From NCBI RefSeq assembly GCF_030915385.1, contig NZ_CP133268.1, positions 992,001 through 1,056,000 on the forward strand: a stretch of 64,000 nucleotides of DNA, written 5' to 3'. Source of the DNA: Neobacillus sp. PS3-12 (GTDB lineage: Bacteria; Bacillota; Bacilli; Bacillales; Cytobacillaceae). A program made the position numbers and the translations under genes. Positions within the stretch are counted from its first letter, which is position 1; every line of letters starts with the position of its first letter. Positions 8,977 to 17,100 of the stretch are shown piece by piece. The notes under the pieces are model-generated. The model ran no database searches and had not been told where the DNA came from. It saw nothing but the letters and a program-made list of their open reading frames with translations.

Positions 8977-9054
8977 CTTATAGTAAATGCTGAGTGTTAA
9001 CCGAGTTTTAATTGAATGTAAAGGTTTTGTAAATACGTGTAAATCCTACGTAAA
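8977..9054 (-). promoter_or_regulatory. PhoP-dependent promoter of the pst operon
   Basis: Upstream of pstS the plus strand carries TGTAAA at 9017, 9028 and 9038 and CGTAAA at 9049; read on the coding strand these are TTTACA/TTTACG direct repeats at 11, 10 and 11 nt steps. Weaker copies at 9006 (TTTTAA) and 8995 (TGTTAA) continue the phase. Such TT(A/T/C)ACA repeats about every 11 nt are the known Bacillus Pho box. A TATAAG-like -10 lies at 8977-8982, downstream of the array, as expected for a PhoP-activated promoter. Confidence 0.82.
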
Positions 9055-9123
9055 TTGACAGTTTTTTTATAAATACATTCAATTTTTGTCGAAATGTAAC
9101 ATTAATTAATATATGCAATCTAT

Positions 9124-9160
9124 AAAAAAAAACACCTGCCTCAAATGAGACAAGTGTTTT
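9124..9160 (-). terminator. terminator after pbpA
   Basis: The plus-strand bases AACACCTGCCTCA and TGAGACAAGTGTT form an imperfect stem just past the pbpA stop, followed on the minus strand by a long U run (from the A run at 9124-9132). It separates pbpA from the pst promoter. Confidence 0.85.
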
Positions 9161-9167
9161 CATAAAG

Positions 9168-11330
9168 CTATTGACCTTGTGGGGCAGTTTGCTGAGTTCC
9201 TTGAGTAGGATCAGCATTTTGAACTGAGTTTACTGATGAAGGATTTAATTGACCTGCTTGCTGACGCTGTTTCTTTAAATTAAAGTATGCATCAAGAACT
9301 TGACGGCCGATTTCTTCATTTGGACTTGGTCCTGTTGCTCCTTCGTATGCCCACGGAACCAAGACAGCCATCGCTATTTCCGGATTGCTCTCTGGTGCAA
9401 AAGCGACCATGCTCAGATTCATTACTTCTGGATCATTTTTCCCAAATTGTTTCCTTAACGGACCATCATAAAAGGCCTGAGCCGTACCCGTTTTACCAGC
9501 AGGGTCATAATCGGCAGTTCCAAAGTATTTGACGGCAGTACCGTCACCTACTTGCATGACCATTTTAAATCCTTGATGTACCCGTTGGATCCAACTGTCC
9601 TGGGCATTGATTTTATCCAAAATTTTTGGCTGGATCGTCTCAACAATTGAACCCAATTGTTTGTTATCATTCGATGGTTCTCTTATTTCCTTTACAATAT
9701 GAGGCTGTACCCGATAACCTCCATTAGCGATCGTTGACACATATTGTGCCAGTTGCATAGGAGTATACGTATCATATTGTCCGATACCAAGATACATCAG
9801 TTTACCTGGAGATTTTTCAGCACCTTTGAATCCTGCCATTTCATTGGGCAAATCGATTCCAGTTAACGCACCAAGTCCGAATTGGGCAAAGGATTGACGC
9901 ATTGTATCAAAAGTTTTAAAATTCAAGTCCAGCGGCTGTCCTGGGGCGTAATGCCCTCCAGCCATCGCAATAACTGTTTTCCACATATAAACGTTAGAGG
10001 AAACTTGCAATGCTCTTTCATCATCAATCGCACCAAAGGTTTTCCAAGATTTTATTAACGGTGTTCCTTTAATGTTTAACGGTTCATCCACCTGCACTGA
10101 TCCAGGTTTAATCGCACCAGTGGCATAACCGGTCAAAATAGTGGCACCCTTAACTGCAGAACCAACGTTATAGGAAGTTGTAATATTCCCAAGAGCAAAG
10201 TCTTGCATTTTACCATTGACGATCTGTTTGCCGGACATTGTTAAGATATCGCCTGTGTGCGGATCCATTAATACTACAAATGCTCGGTCTGCAAGTCTTG
10301 AACCCGGGTTTTGTTTTAACTTCGTGAGTTCATTTTGGATAATATTTTCAACCTGCTGCTGCAAATCCATATCAATCGTAAGGACTAAATCATTTCCCCG
10401 TTGTCCCTCAGAAACCGTTTGTGTCGATACTACATTTCCTGACTTGTCTGTTACACTTTTTAACTTAGCCTTATCTCCCTGGAGGACATCTTCATATTCC
10501 TGTTCGATATAGCTTGTCCCGATACGATCATTACGACTGTAACCCTGCGCCAGGTATTTATCAAGCTCTTCCTTCGGAATCCCTTGCTGAGAAGAACTTA
10601 CAGTCCCTAAAATCGTTTTAAGCGTATCGCCAAATGCATATGCTCGGGTCCAATCTGTTGTTGTATCTACTCCAGGTAGGCTGGTAAGATTTTCACTGAC
10701 AACGGCATATTCTTGTGCTGTAACATTTTGATTTTTAATAATTTGCGGTGTTAAGGCATAACCACCGTTCATTTGGCGAAAAATAGCAACAGTATTAAGA
10801 TCTAAACTACTAAGATCTTTTTCTTTTATTCTTTTTAACTGAAGATTATAGATCTGTTTAGAATCTAGTTTCTTTAGTTCACTTTTTGTTACCAATGCCT
10901 GTGCTTTTTGCGGATATTTTACAAGCCAAAAATCCCTTTGATCCCGATCATGGACAGTTTTCTTCAGGTAATCCGCATCATATGGGTTTGATACGTTCAT
11001 ATTGATGAGTTTGGACAATTTTTCTGCTGTCTTTAGCATTTCCTGCGGATCAGCATTTTGTTTTTTCGTATAAGTAATGGCATTTAAAGGAGTATTATCC
11101 ACGATGATTTTCCCATTACGATCATACATTTTTCCACGTGGAACGGGGTTGTTAACTGTTACATCAACTGTCCTTTGGATTTCCCGTTTATAATCATCAC
11201 CATAAACAATCTGGACCACTCCCAACCGAATGATCAGTAATGAAAAAAGACCAAATACAATTAAAAATATCATGTTAAAACGAAACGAGACATATTTTTT
11301 CTTTTTTTTCGGTTTCGTATTCAACGACAT
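9168..11330 (-). CDS. pbpA: class B penicillin-binding protein (PbpA/PBP2 type)
   Basis: A 720-residue peptidoglycan transpeptidase. It has a basic cytoplasmic tail (KPKKKKKY), one transmembrane anchor at about residues 20-42, a dimerisation domain beginning NPVPRGKMYDRNG, and a C-terminal transpeptidase domain with the SxxK motif in NVGSAVKGA, the SxN motif SSN (QVSSNVYMW) and KTGT (PAGKTGTAQ). The tail is Gln-rich. Length matches B. subtilis PbpA (PBP2a), which acts with PBPH in side-wall elongation and rod shape. It is transcribed alone upstream of pst, between sodA/MFS and pstS as in B. subtilis. Confidence 0.94.
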   Translation of the reverse strand: MSLNTKPKKKKKYVSFRFNMIFLIVFGLFSLLIIRLGVVQIVYGDDYKREIQRTVDVTVNNPVPRGKMYDRNGKIIVDNTPLNAITYTKKQNADPQEMLKTAEKLSKLINMNVSNPYDADYLKKTVHDRDQRDFWLVKYPQKAQALVTKSELKKLDSKQIYNLQLKRIKEKDLSSLDLNTVAIFRQMNGGYALTPQIIKNQNVTAQEYAVVSENLTSLPGVDTTTDWTRAYAFGDTLKTILGTVSSSQQGIPKEELDKYLAQGYSRNDRIGTSYIEQEYEDVLQGDKAKLKSVTDKSGNVVSTQTVSEGQRGNDLVLTIDMDLQQQVENIIQNELTKLKQNPGSRLADRAFVVLMDPHTGDILTMSGKQIVNGKMQDFALGNITTSYNVGSAVKGATILTGYATGAIKPGSVQVDEPLNIKGTPLIKSWKTFGAIDDERALQVSSNVYMWKTVIAMAGGHYAPGQPLDLNFKTFDTMRQSFAQFGLGALTGIDLPNEMAGFKGAEKSPGKLMYLGIGQYDTYTPMQLAQYVSTIANGGYRVQPHIVKEIREPSNDNKQLGSIVETIQPKILDKINAQDSWIQRVHQGFKMVMQVGDGTAVKYFGTADYDPAGKTGTAQAFYDGPLRKQFGKNDPEVMNLSMVAFAPESNPEIAMAVLVPWAYEGATGPSPNEEIGRQVLDAYFNLKKQRQQAGQLNPSSVNSVQNADPTQGTQQTAPQGQ

Positions 11331-11441
11331 GCACTTCCTTTTAAGTCAAACATCATAATGTCTATTGTAAAAGAAAATTTTCTTTTTGGCTACGAAGAAC
11401 ACTTTCCAATTTTGACAAAGTAAAACGGAAGCTGTCTTATG

Positions 11442-11475
11442 AAAAAAACGCGATGAGATAGAGTATTCTCATCGC
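11442..11475 (-). terminator. terminator after the MFS transporter gene
   Basis: A perfect 9-bp stem (GCGATGAGA at 11450-11458, TCTCATCGC at 11467-11475) starts 3 nt after the MFS stop codon and is followed on the minus strand by a U run (11442-11448). Confidence 0.9.
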
Positions 11476-11477
11476 TT

Positions 11478-12695
11478 TTATACAGTAGGCAATTGTACTT
11501 TTTTTATAAAAAGATATATACACGTGTGTCCTGCGCCTAAAATCAATAGAAGTATCGGAATACTCTTCTCTTCGTTGAAAAAAGTAATGGCTGCCAGGAA
11601 AGATAGGATCGAAACAATTCTTCCAAGATTTAAGAAGATCTCACGAACGACAATATATTCAATACGCATCTCTGCAGCCTTCCAGCCTGATCCAATCACA
11701 TCATATGTTGTTGATATATAGGGAACTAGAAGAATTGGATAGGCTACTGCAATGACGCCAGCATAGATAATAAGCTTAACAAAATTTATATCCCAAATGA
11801 TTAAAAAAATCGCTGCATATAAAATGATTCCACCAAGGAGTATCGCTTTTTTGCGATTATTCTTTTTAATGAGGCGGGATGCTAAATAATAGGCAACAAA
11901 TGAAATTCCAGAATTGATCAAACCATATGTACCTAGTGCCAATTCACTCCCGCTTGAAACATAAACAAATACTGAAATAACAAATAGGAATGTCCCCTCG
12001 CGCAAGCCCTGGAAGAAATGAGCATTTGTCACAAGCCGCCAATTATCATTATTCTTCCGTTCTTGCAAAATCCGCTGAAAACAGTATCTGCCGTTTGCGG
12101 GACGAGGCTTCAAGGAAAAACTGAGGAATACTGCCAGCGCAAATAAGGTTAATGATAGGCCAAAAACAATGGAGTAGCCTGTAAACTTTTCTAAGCGGGT
12201 AATGATGAATCCTGCTGCAATCGGGCCTATCATACCACCCGAAGAGGATAGGATCCCTAAAAAACCATTAAAAAAATCTCTTGTCTCGGGCTCAGTAATT
12301 TCAAAGGTAAGGACATTATAAGCGAGCCAATAGAACCCATAGCCAATTCCCAGCAAACTGCCAAGCAAGAGAAGATATTTGGAAGCATGTGTCCCTGTGA
12401 AAAGAACCGTTAAATAAAAGAGGGCTAAAAAGATTACACCGATTCTTAACACAATGACCCTATCTATTTTTTTGGCCCACCTGCCCGCTAAAATAAAGGT
12501 TAATGGCTGAAGGACAACAATCGATAAATTATAGAATGCTAAATCAGAAAACTCACCGGATTGCTTCCATAAGTAAATATTTACAAACGTATTAGATAGA
12601 GCCACGCTTAAAGAGTATAATCCACCAATCATTAACAGTAACGTTAAGTCTTTTGTTAATTCAACATCACCAAGAATCTTAAATTTTTTAACCAT
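11478..12695 (-). CDS. yqgE: major facilitator superfamily transporter
   Basis: A 405-residue integral membrane protein with about 12 hydrophobic helices. The MFS signature between helices 2 and 3 is AGRWAKKIDRVIVLRIG (about residues 70-87), and a longer cytoplasmic loop (about 200-222, RPANGRYCFQRILQERKNN) divides the two halves. Substrate cannot be told from sequence. Its place between pbpA and sodA matches B. subtilis yqgE, an uncharacterised transporter. It is followed by its own terminator. Confidence 0.88.
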   Translation of the reverse strand: MVKKFKILGDVELTKDLTLLLMIGGLYSLSVALSNTFVNIYLWKQSGEFSDLAFYNLSIVVLQPLTFILAGRWAKKIDRVIVLRIGVIFLALFYLTVLFTGTHASKYLLLLGSLLGIGYGFYWLAYNVLTFEITEPETRDFFNGFLGILSSSGGMIGPIAAGFIITRLEKFTGYSIVFGLSLTLFALAVFLSFSLKPRPANGRYCFQRILQERKNNDNWRLVTNAHFFQGLREGTFLFVISVFVYVSSGSELALGTYGLINSGISFVAYYLASRLIKKNNRKKAILLGGIILYAAIFLIIWDINFVKLIIYAGVIAVAYPILLVPYISTTYDVIGSGWKAAEMRIEYIVVREIFLNLGRIVSILSFLAAITFFNEEKSIPILLLILGAGHTCIYLFIKKVQLPTV

Positions 12696-12753
12696 AACGA
12701 CTCCCCTTTGTTCTTATGGGTAGTCTTTAACAAGCACACATGAGTTATTCACT

Positions 12754-12787
12754 AAAAAAGAAAAGACAGCCGAATAGCTGCCTTTTT
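12754..12787 (-). terminator. terminator after sodA
   Basis: A short stem (GACAGCC and AGCTGCC around 12770-12787) lies 15 nt beyond the sodA stop, followed on the minus strand by U-rich sequence (A-rich 12754-12764). Confidence 0.8.
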
Positions 12788-12802
12788 GATTGAAAATAAA
12801 AT

Positions 12803-13411
12803 TTATTTTGCTGCGTTGTAACGCTTTGTAACCTCGTTCCAGTTCACAACATTCCAGAAAGAAGTGATGTATTCTGGACGACGGTTTTGGTATTTTAAGT
12901 AATATGCATGCTCCCAAACATCAAGACCAAGAACTGGAGTTTTACCTTCAGATAATGGTGAGTCTTGATTAGGTGTGCTTGTAATTTCTAATTCGCCGTT
13001 ATTGACAACAAGCCATGCCCAGCCTGAACCAAAACGAGTTGTAGCTGCTTTGTTAAATTCTTCTTTGAAGCTTTCAAAGCTTCCAAATTTCTTTGTAATT
13101 TCATCTGCTAGTTCACCACTTGGTGCACCACCACCATTTGGAGAAAGAACTTGCCAGAATAAAGAGTGGTTAGCATGTCCGCCGCCATTATTACGAACAG
13201 CAGTGCGGATTGCTTCTGGAACAGCGTCCAAATTAGCAACTATGTCTTCAACTGATTTTGATTCTAGTTCAGCGTTTCCTTGAATTGCATTGTTTAAATT
13301 TGTTACATAAGTGTTGTGATGTTTAGTATGGTGAATATTCATTGTTTCCTTATCGAAGTGTGGTTCAAGCGCATCATATGCGTAAGGTAATTGTGGTAAT
13401 TCAAAAGCCAT
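12803..13411 (-). CDS. sodA: superoxide dismutase (Mn type)
   Basis: A 202-residue cytoplasmic Mn/Fe superoxide dismutase. Metal ligands are visible: His in [10 protein letters not shown] (about 27), His in GHANHSLFW (about 82), and Asp and His in [10 protein letters not shown] (about 164 and 168). GGGGAPSG and WAWLV fit manganese enzymes. I place the start at 13411 ([12 protein letters not shown]) and not the ATG nine bases upstream, because AGGAGG is 9 nt before the former and abuts the latter. Length equals B. subtilis SodA. It is a single-gene unit with a promoter containing two palindromes (see 13480-13537). Confidence 0.96.
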   Translation of the reverse strand: MAFELPQLPYAYDALEPHFDKETMNIHHTKHHNTYVTNLNNAIQGNAELESKSVEDIVANLDAVPEAIRTAVRNNGGGHANHSLFWQVLSPNGGGAPSGELADEITKKFGSFESFKEEFNKAATTRFGSGWAWLVVNNGELEITSTPNQDSPLSEGKTPVLGLDVWEHAYYLKYQNRRPEYITSFWNVVNWNEVTKRYNAAK

Positions 13412-13479
13412 TTTTTCCATCCTCCTAGTTAATTAACATTTTTTTATAAGGCTTTATTCATTCAATAATCGTTCTGTTA

Positions 13480-13537
13480 TTAGAATGGTTCTAAAGCTCT
13501 TTAAACATAGATTACCAAAGTTGGGTAATCGTTTCAA
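13480..13537 (-). promoter_or_regulatory. sodA promoter with two inverted repeats
   Basis: On the minus strand TTGAAA (13532-13537), a 17-nt spacer and TAATCT (13509-13514) form a SigA-type promoter. A 7-bp inverted repeat, GATTACC/GGTAATC (13510-13516 and 13524-13530), fills the spacer and -10. A second, TTAGAA-N3-TTCTAA (13480-13494), lies just past the expected start of transcription. Both are in operator positions. The second loosely resembles PerR-family boxes; the regulator is not known. Confidence 0.6.
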
Positions 13538-13627
13538 ATGAAATGCTCTAATAACCAACATATATACAATATCCTTATTTCACATTTTTATACTAGAAGA
13601 ATGAATTCCTGCTAAAATTCGAAAAAT

Positions 13628-13740
13628 TGTCATGATTCCTTAAACATGCATCCTGTCAACGATTTTTGTCATACCTTGTCATTCCTTCTGTCAATGTTAA
13701 CCAAATCTATATTGACATGATGTTAATAATTTCTTTAAAT
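13628..13740 (+). promoter_or_regulatory. promoter of the Crp/Fnr gene with TGTCA repeats
   Basis: TTGACA (13712-13717), 17 nt, TTAAAT (13735-13740) form a promoter for the regulator gene. Upstream are five TGTCA words (13628, 13654, 13667, 13677, 13689). The last, TGTCAAT, forms an inverted repeat with ATTGACA (13711-13717), which overlaps the -35 box. The layout suggests autoregulation, but the sites are not the usual TGTGA-N6-TCACA of Crp/Fnr proteins. Confidence 0.5.
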
Positions 13741-13772
13741 CAAGCTAGAAGGGTTTAAAAGGAGCGGTGAGA

Positions 13773-14468
13773 ATGCAAAATGATAGCGTTTCTTTATTTC
13801 GATTGCTAGTACAATTTTTTGGTGAAAAAGAACAAATTCAAAAAGTTAGAGCTGATTCTGTACTCTTTCAGGAAAAAGATCCAGTAGAGCATATTTATCT
13901 GCTGTTAAAGGGGAGTCTCTCGATCGGCAGAGTCCATTTAAGAGGGAAAGAATTTATCTTAAAGATTCTTCATAGTCGAGAAATTTTGGTTGAATATCAG
14001 CTTTTATCTAATAATCCCTATTATCATTTTTATGCTAAAACGCTTTCGGATTGTGAGTTACTTCCAATTAAAAGAGAACATTTCGAAGAATTTATCAAAA
14101 CTGACCCTGCAGCAATGAATGCATTTGTTACCTGGTTAAGTACCACTTATTTAAAGGCTCAAATGAAATGCCAGGATTTGATTATGAATGGTAAAAAAGG
14201 CGGTCTTTATTCAATTTTAATTAGACTTTGCCATTCCTATGGAATTTCAACTGAAGAGGGAATTCTCATTGATTTACCGATTACACATCAAGAGTTAGCA
14301 AATTTAACCTATGGAACTAGAGAGGTTATTCAAAGAGCATTAAAGGAATTAAGAGAAAAAGACATTATCTACTATGACCAGCAAAAGTTTATTGTAAAAA
14401 AGTTAAGTTATTTAAGACAATCTGTTGATTGTCAACATTGTCCTAATGAAATTTGCGGGTTAAATTAA
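13773..14468 (+). CDS. Crp/Fnr family regulator with C-terminal cysteine cluster
   Basis: A 231-residue transcription factor. Residues 20-115 form a cyclic-nucleotide-binding-like beta-roll (LLKGSLSIGRV, ILVEYQLLSN); a dimer helix follows, then a winged HTH (about 165-210) with recognition helix ELANLTYGTREVIQRALKEL. The last 12 residues carry Cys220, Cys223 and Cys228 (CX2CX4C). B. subtilis Fnr binds a [4Fe-4S] cluster through C-terminal cysteines with this spacing, so an oxygen- or redox-sensing role is likely. The ATG at 13773 is preferred: AAGGAG lies 8 nt upstream, while the GTG at 13767 is too close to it. It stands beside sodA. Confidence 0.85.
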   Translation: MQNDSVSLFRLLVQFFGEKEQIQKVRADSVLFQEKDPVEHIYLLLKGSLSIGRVHLRGKEFILKILHSREILVEYQLLSNNPYYHFYAKTLSDCELLPIKREHFEEFIKTDPAAMNAFVTWLSTTYLKAQMKCQDLIMNGKKGGLYSILIRLCHSYGISTEEGILIDLPITHQELANLTYGTREVIQRALKELREKDIIYYDQQKFIVKKLSYLRQSVDCQHCPNEICGLN

Positions 14469-14476
14469 TGATGGTT

Positions 14477-14507
14477 AAAGGGATCAGAAGTTTTGATCCC
14501 TTTTCTA
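14477..14507 (+). terminator. terminator after the Crp/Fnr gene
   Basis: A 10-bp stem (AAAGGGATCA at 14477-14486, TGATCCCTTT at 14494-14503) with a following T-rich tail, 8 nt past the stop codon. Confidence 0.85.
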
Positions 14508-14583
14508 ATTGTCGGCAATTCTTGTCTATTTTGGCAATCAAAGCTAAAATGAAATCAAGTCTTGCTTAATAAGGATGGTTTGA

Positions 14584-15357
14584 ATGAACATATTTATGCA
14601 ATTTTATAAAAGTATATATTCTCCAAAGGACATTGCTACATTTAGATTTCAAGGGATTGGAAAGACCATTTTATATGTCTTTTTGCTCTCACTTTTGTCC
14701 ATTCTTCCTTCTGTTATCTTTATCAGTTCATCGATCAGTACTGGAATAGACTCCGTTCGAGCAGTTATTCATGATGAATTACCATCATTCTCGATAAAAA
14801 ATGGACAACTGTCAGCAAAAACATCTGTTCCAATAACAATTAATAAAAATCATTTTACAATTATCTTAGACCCAACCGGGGCTGTAACACCAAAAGAGCT
14901 AGATGGAAGCGATAACACCCTTGCCATTTTAAAAAATGAATTCGTTTTTGTTGCTGGCGGGAAAGTAGAAAATTATACGTATTCCATGTTAAATGGAACG
15001 AGTGTTACTAGCAAGGATATCCTCCACTTTGTAGATATGGTCAATGGAGTAAAAGGTATTTTTATCCCTGTCATTGCTTTTATCCTTTATCTGTTCACCA
15101 GTGCCGCAAGTTTTATTGAAGTATCTATTTTGGCCCTTATAGGCTTATGGCTGAAAAACGTTGCAGGCAGAAAGCTAAATTATCGTCAATTATGGAGAAT
15201 GGCAGCGTATAGTGAAACATTGCCAACCTTGTTTTTTACCATTATGTCAGCCATTAAAACGAACGTACCGTGGAGCTTTTTCATTAACTGGTTTGTAGTC
15301 ATTTTGATTCTCTATTTAGCCATAAACGAAATTCCAAAACCAAAGAATGCCGCATAA
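14584..15357 (+). CDS. yqgB: DUF1189 membrane protein
   Basis: A 257-residue membrane protein: first transmembrane helix at about 28-50 (ILYVFLLSLLSILPSVIFI), a large outside domain to about 150, then three to four helices near the C-terminus. The opening MNIFMQFYKSIYSPKDIATFRFQGIGKTI is the DUF1189 (YqgB) signature. Function is unknown. It lies between the Crp/Fnr gene and the LysM gene, like yqgB-yqgA/yqfZ in B. subtilis, and ends at its own terminator. Confidence 0.85.
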   Translation: MNIFMQFYKSIYSPKDIATFRFQGIGKTILYVFLLSLLSILPSVIFISSSISTGIDSVRAVIHDELPSFSIKNGQLSAKTSVPITINKNHFTIILDPTGAVTPKELDGSDNTLAILKNEFVFVAGGKVENYTYSMLNGTSVTSKDILHFVDMVNGVKGIFIPVIAFILYLFTSAASFIEVSILALIGLWLKNVAGRKLNYRQLWRMAAYSETLPTLFFTIMSAIKTNVPWSFFINWFVVILILYLAINEIPKPKNAA

Positions 15358-15371
15358 TATATGAAAGATAT

Positions 15372-15399
15372 GAAACTCGCCTTATGGCGAGTTTCTTTA
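15372..15399 (+). terminator. terminator after the DUF1189 gene
   Basis: A perfect 10-bp stem (GAAACTCGCC at 15372-15381, GGCGAGTTTC at 15386-15395) with a TTAT loop and T-rich tail, 14 nt past the stop. It lies inside the longest version of the next reading frame, which argues for that gene's later start at 15463. Confidence 0.88.
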
Positions 15400-15462
15400 T
15401 GTTCTAAGATTGGGTGGACAAGCATACGTATGTACAAACTTCTTTTTCGGGGGCTTGTCCAA

Positions 15463-15789
15463 ATGAAGAATTTACTTATTCTCCTAGTTTCTTTTCTTAT
15501 TATATATAGTATTTATTTTGACATTTCAGTTGGAACACTTCCTCATCCTGCCACACAGAAGGTTGAAGCTGTTGCAAAACCCAAATTGCCTAAAGCTCGT
15601 ATTCCTTATTTTGAGGTAAAGGTTGAACCTGGAGATACCCTAATGACCATTGTCGAGCATCAGATTAAAAAACCACTGCCTGTATCGATTACACGTTTAA
15701 TTCATGATTTTGAAGCACTTAATCCGAACCAAAGCACTGAAAAAATTCAAATAGGTAAAAGCTACCGTTTCCCTGACTATGCAAAATAA
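15463..15789 (+). CDS. yqfZ: single-pass membrane protein with LysM-like domain
   Basis: A 108-residue protein with an N-terminal membrane helix (NLLILLVSFLIIYSIYF, residues 3-19), a proline-rich linker, and a C-terminal LysM-like domain (about 50-105: FEVKVEPGDTLMTIVEH ... ALNPNQSTEKIQIGKSYRFP). LysM domains bind peptidoglycan, so the protein probably sits at the outer face of the membrane. The frame is open from 15361, but a terminator occupies its first part. The length from 15463 fits B. subtilis YqfZ (about 100 residues), which also precedes ispG. Confidence 0.8.
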   Translation: MKNLLILLVSFLIIYSIYFDISVGTLPHPATQKVEAVAKPKLPKARIPYFEVKVEPGDTLMTIVEHQIKKPLPVSITRLIHDFEALNPNQSTEKIQIGKSYRFPDYAK

Positions 15790-15835
15790 AAAGCTGCAAA
15801 AAATACCATAAAAATGTATAAACAAACCCTTCTCC

Positions 15836-15865
15836 TTGTCAAGATAGCTTAAAGACTGATAGAAT
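15836..15865 (+). promoter_or_regulatory. candidate ispG promoter
   Basis: TTGTCA (15836-15841), an 18-nt spacer and TAGAAT (15860-15865) form a SigA-type promoter about 54 nt ahead of the ispG start codon. Confidence 0.6.
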
Positions 15866-15918
15866 TAAATCGAATTGTTTTTAACAATCTATCGTATTTA
15901 AAGGAGAGCGAATTCCAC

Positions 15919-17031
15919 GTGAGTGAAATTATACATCGTTCAAAAACTCGACCAATTAAGGTTGGAAATTTAACCATTGGCGGAAATAACGAGATTATTA
16001 TTCAAAGCATGACTACAACAAAAACACATGATGTAGATGCTACTGTTGCAGAAATTAAGCGCCTTGAAGATGCAGGCTGTCAAATTGTACGCGTTGCTTG
16101 TCCGGATGAACGTGCTGCTAATGCTATCCCGGAAATCAAAAAAAGGATCAATATCCCTTTAGTTGTTGATATTCATTTTGATTATAAATTAGCTTTAAAA
16201 GCAATTGAAGGTGGAGCCGATAAAATCCGTATTAACCCCGGTAATATCGGAAAAAGAGAAAAAGTCGAAGCTGTCGTAAAAGCGGCTAAAGAGCGCGGGA
16301 TCCCTATTCGAATTGGCGTGAATGCAGGTTCACTAGAAAAACGCATCTTGGATAAATACGGATATCCAACAGCCGATGGAATGGTTGAAAGTGCCTTATA
16401 TCATATAAAAATCCTAGAGGATTTGGATTTTCACGATATTATTGTGTCAATGAAGGCATCTGATGTTAATCTTGCCATTGAAGCATATGAAAAAGCGGCT
16501 AGAACATTTGATTATCCTTTACACTTAGGGATCACCGAATCTGGAACATTATTTTCAGGAACAGTTAAAAGTGCTGCCGGCCTGGGTGCCATTATCAGTA
16601 AAGGAATTGGAAATACGATGCGTATTTCTCTTAGCGCTGATCCTGTTGAAGAGGTTAAAGTTGCTAGGGAACTTCTAAAGGTATTCGGACTATCCTCAAA
16701 TGCTGCTACGCTCATTTCCTGTCCAACGTGCGGAAGAATTGAAATTGACCTAATCAGTATCGCCAACGAAGTTGAAGAATACATTTCAAATATTAAGGCT
16801 CCGATTAAAGTTTCCGTTTTGGGATGTGCAGTTAACGGTCCTGGGGAAGCCAGAGAAGCAGACATTGGGATCGCAGGCGCCCGCGGTGAAGGATTATTAT
16901 TCCGTAAGGGTGAGATTGTTCGTAAAGTCCCAGAAGCGGAGATGGTTGAAGAATTGAAGAAGGAAATCGACCAGCTAGCTGAAGAATATTTTCAAAAGAA
17001 AGCAGCTGAAGAAGCGGCTGCAAAAAGATAA
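15919..17031 (+). CDS. ispG: (E)-4-hydroxy-3-methylbut-2-enyl-diphosphate synthase
   Basis: A 370-residue iron-sulfur enzyme of the MEP isoprenoid pathway. It reduces methylerythritol cyclodiphosphate to HMBPP, the substrate of IspH, which is also in this window. The N-terminal TIM barrel has the [11 protein letters not shown] opening and [16 protein letters not shown]. The C-terminal domain carries the [4Fe-4S] cysteines in ISCPTCGR and [12 protein letters not shown]. The start is GTG at 15919, with AAGGAG about 12 nt upstream. The C-terminus is Ala/Lys rich. Length agrees with the Bacillus enzyme. Confidence 0.96.
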   Translation: MSEIIHRSKTRPIKVGNLTIGGNNEIIIQSMTTTKTHDVDATVAEIKRLEDAGCQIVRVACPDERAANAIPEIKKRINIPLVVDIHFDYKLALKAIEGGADKIRINPGNIGKREKVEAVVKAAKERGIPIRIGVNAGSLEKRILDKYGYPTADGMVESALYHIKILEDLDFHDIIVSMKASDVNLAIEAYEKAARTFDYPLHLGITESGTLFSGTVKSAAGLGAIISKGIGNTMRISLSADPVEEVKVARELLKVFGLSSNAATLISCPTCGRIEIDLISIANEVEEYISNIKAPIKVSVLGCAVNGPGEAREADIGIAGARGEGLLFRKGEIVRKVPEAEMVEELKKEIDQLAEEYFQKKAAEEAAAKR

Positions 17032-17046
17032 AAGCTAATACTGTGA

Positions 17047-17082
17047 AGAACCCCTGCAAACCATTGCAGGGGTTCTTTTTTG
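17047..17082 (+). terminator. terminator after ispG
   Basis: A 13-bp perfect stem (AGAACCCCTGCAA at 17047-17059, TTGCAGGGGTTCT at 17064-17076) followed by a run of T. The structure is 15 nt past the ispG stop. Confidence 0.93.
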
Positions 17083-17100
17083 CTCCTATGCAAGAATTAT

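Noticed and set aside
13654..13717. Standard Crp/Fnr box (TGTGA-N6-TCACA) at the regulator promoter
   Set aside because: The words are TGTCA in direct repeat and a TGTCAAT/ATTGACA pair with 15-nt spacing, which does not fit that consensus.
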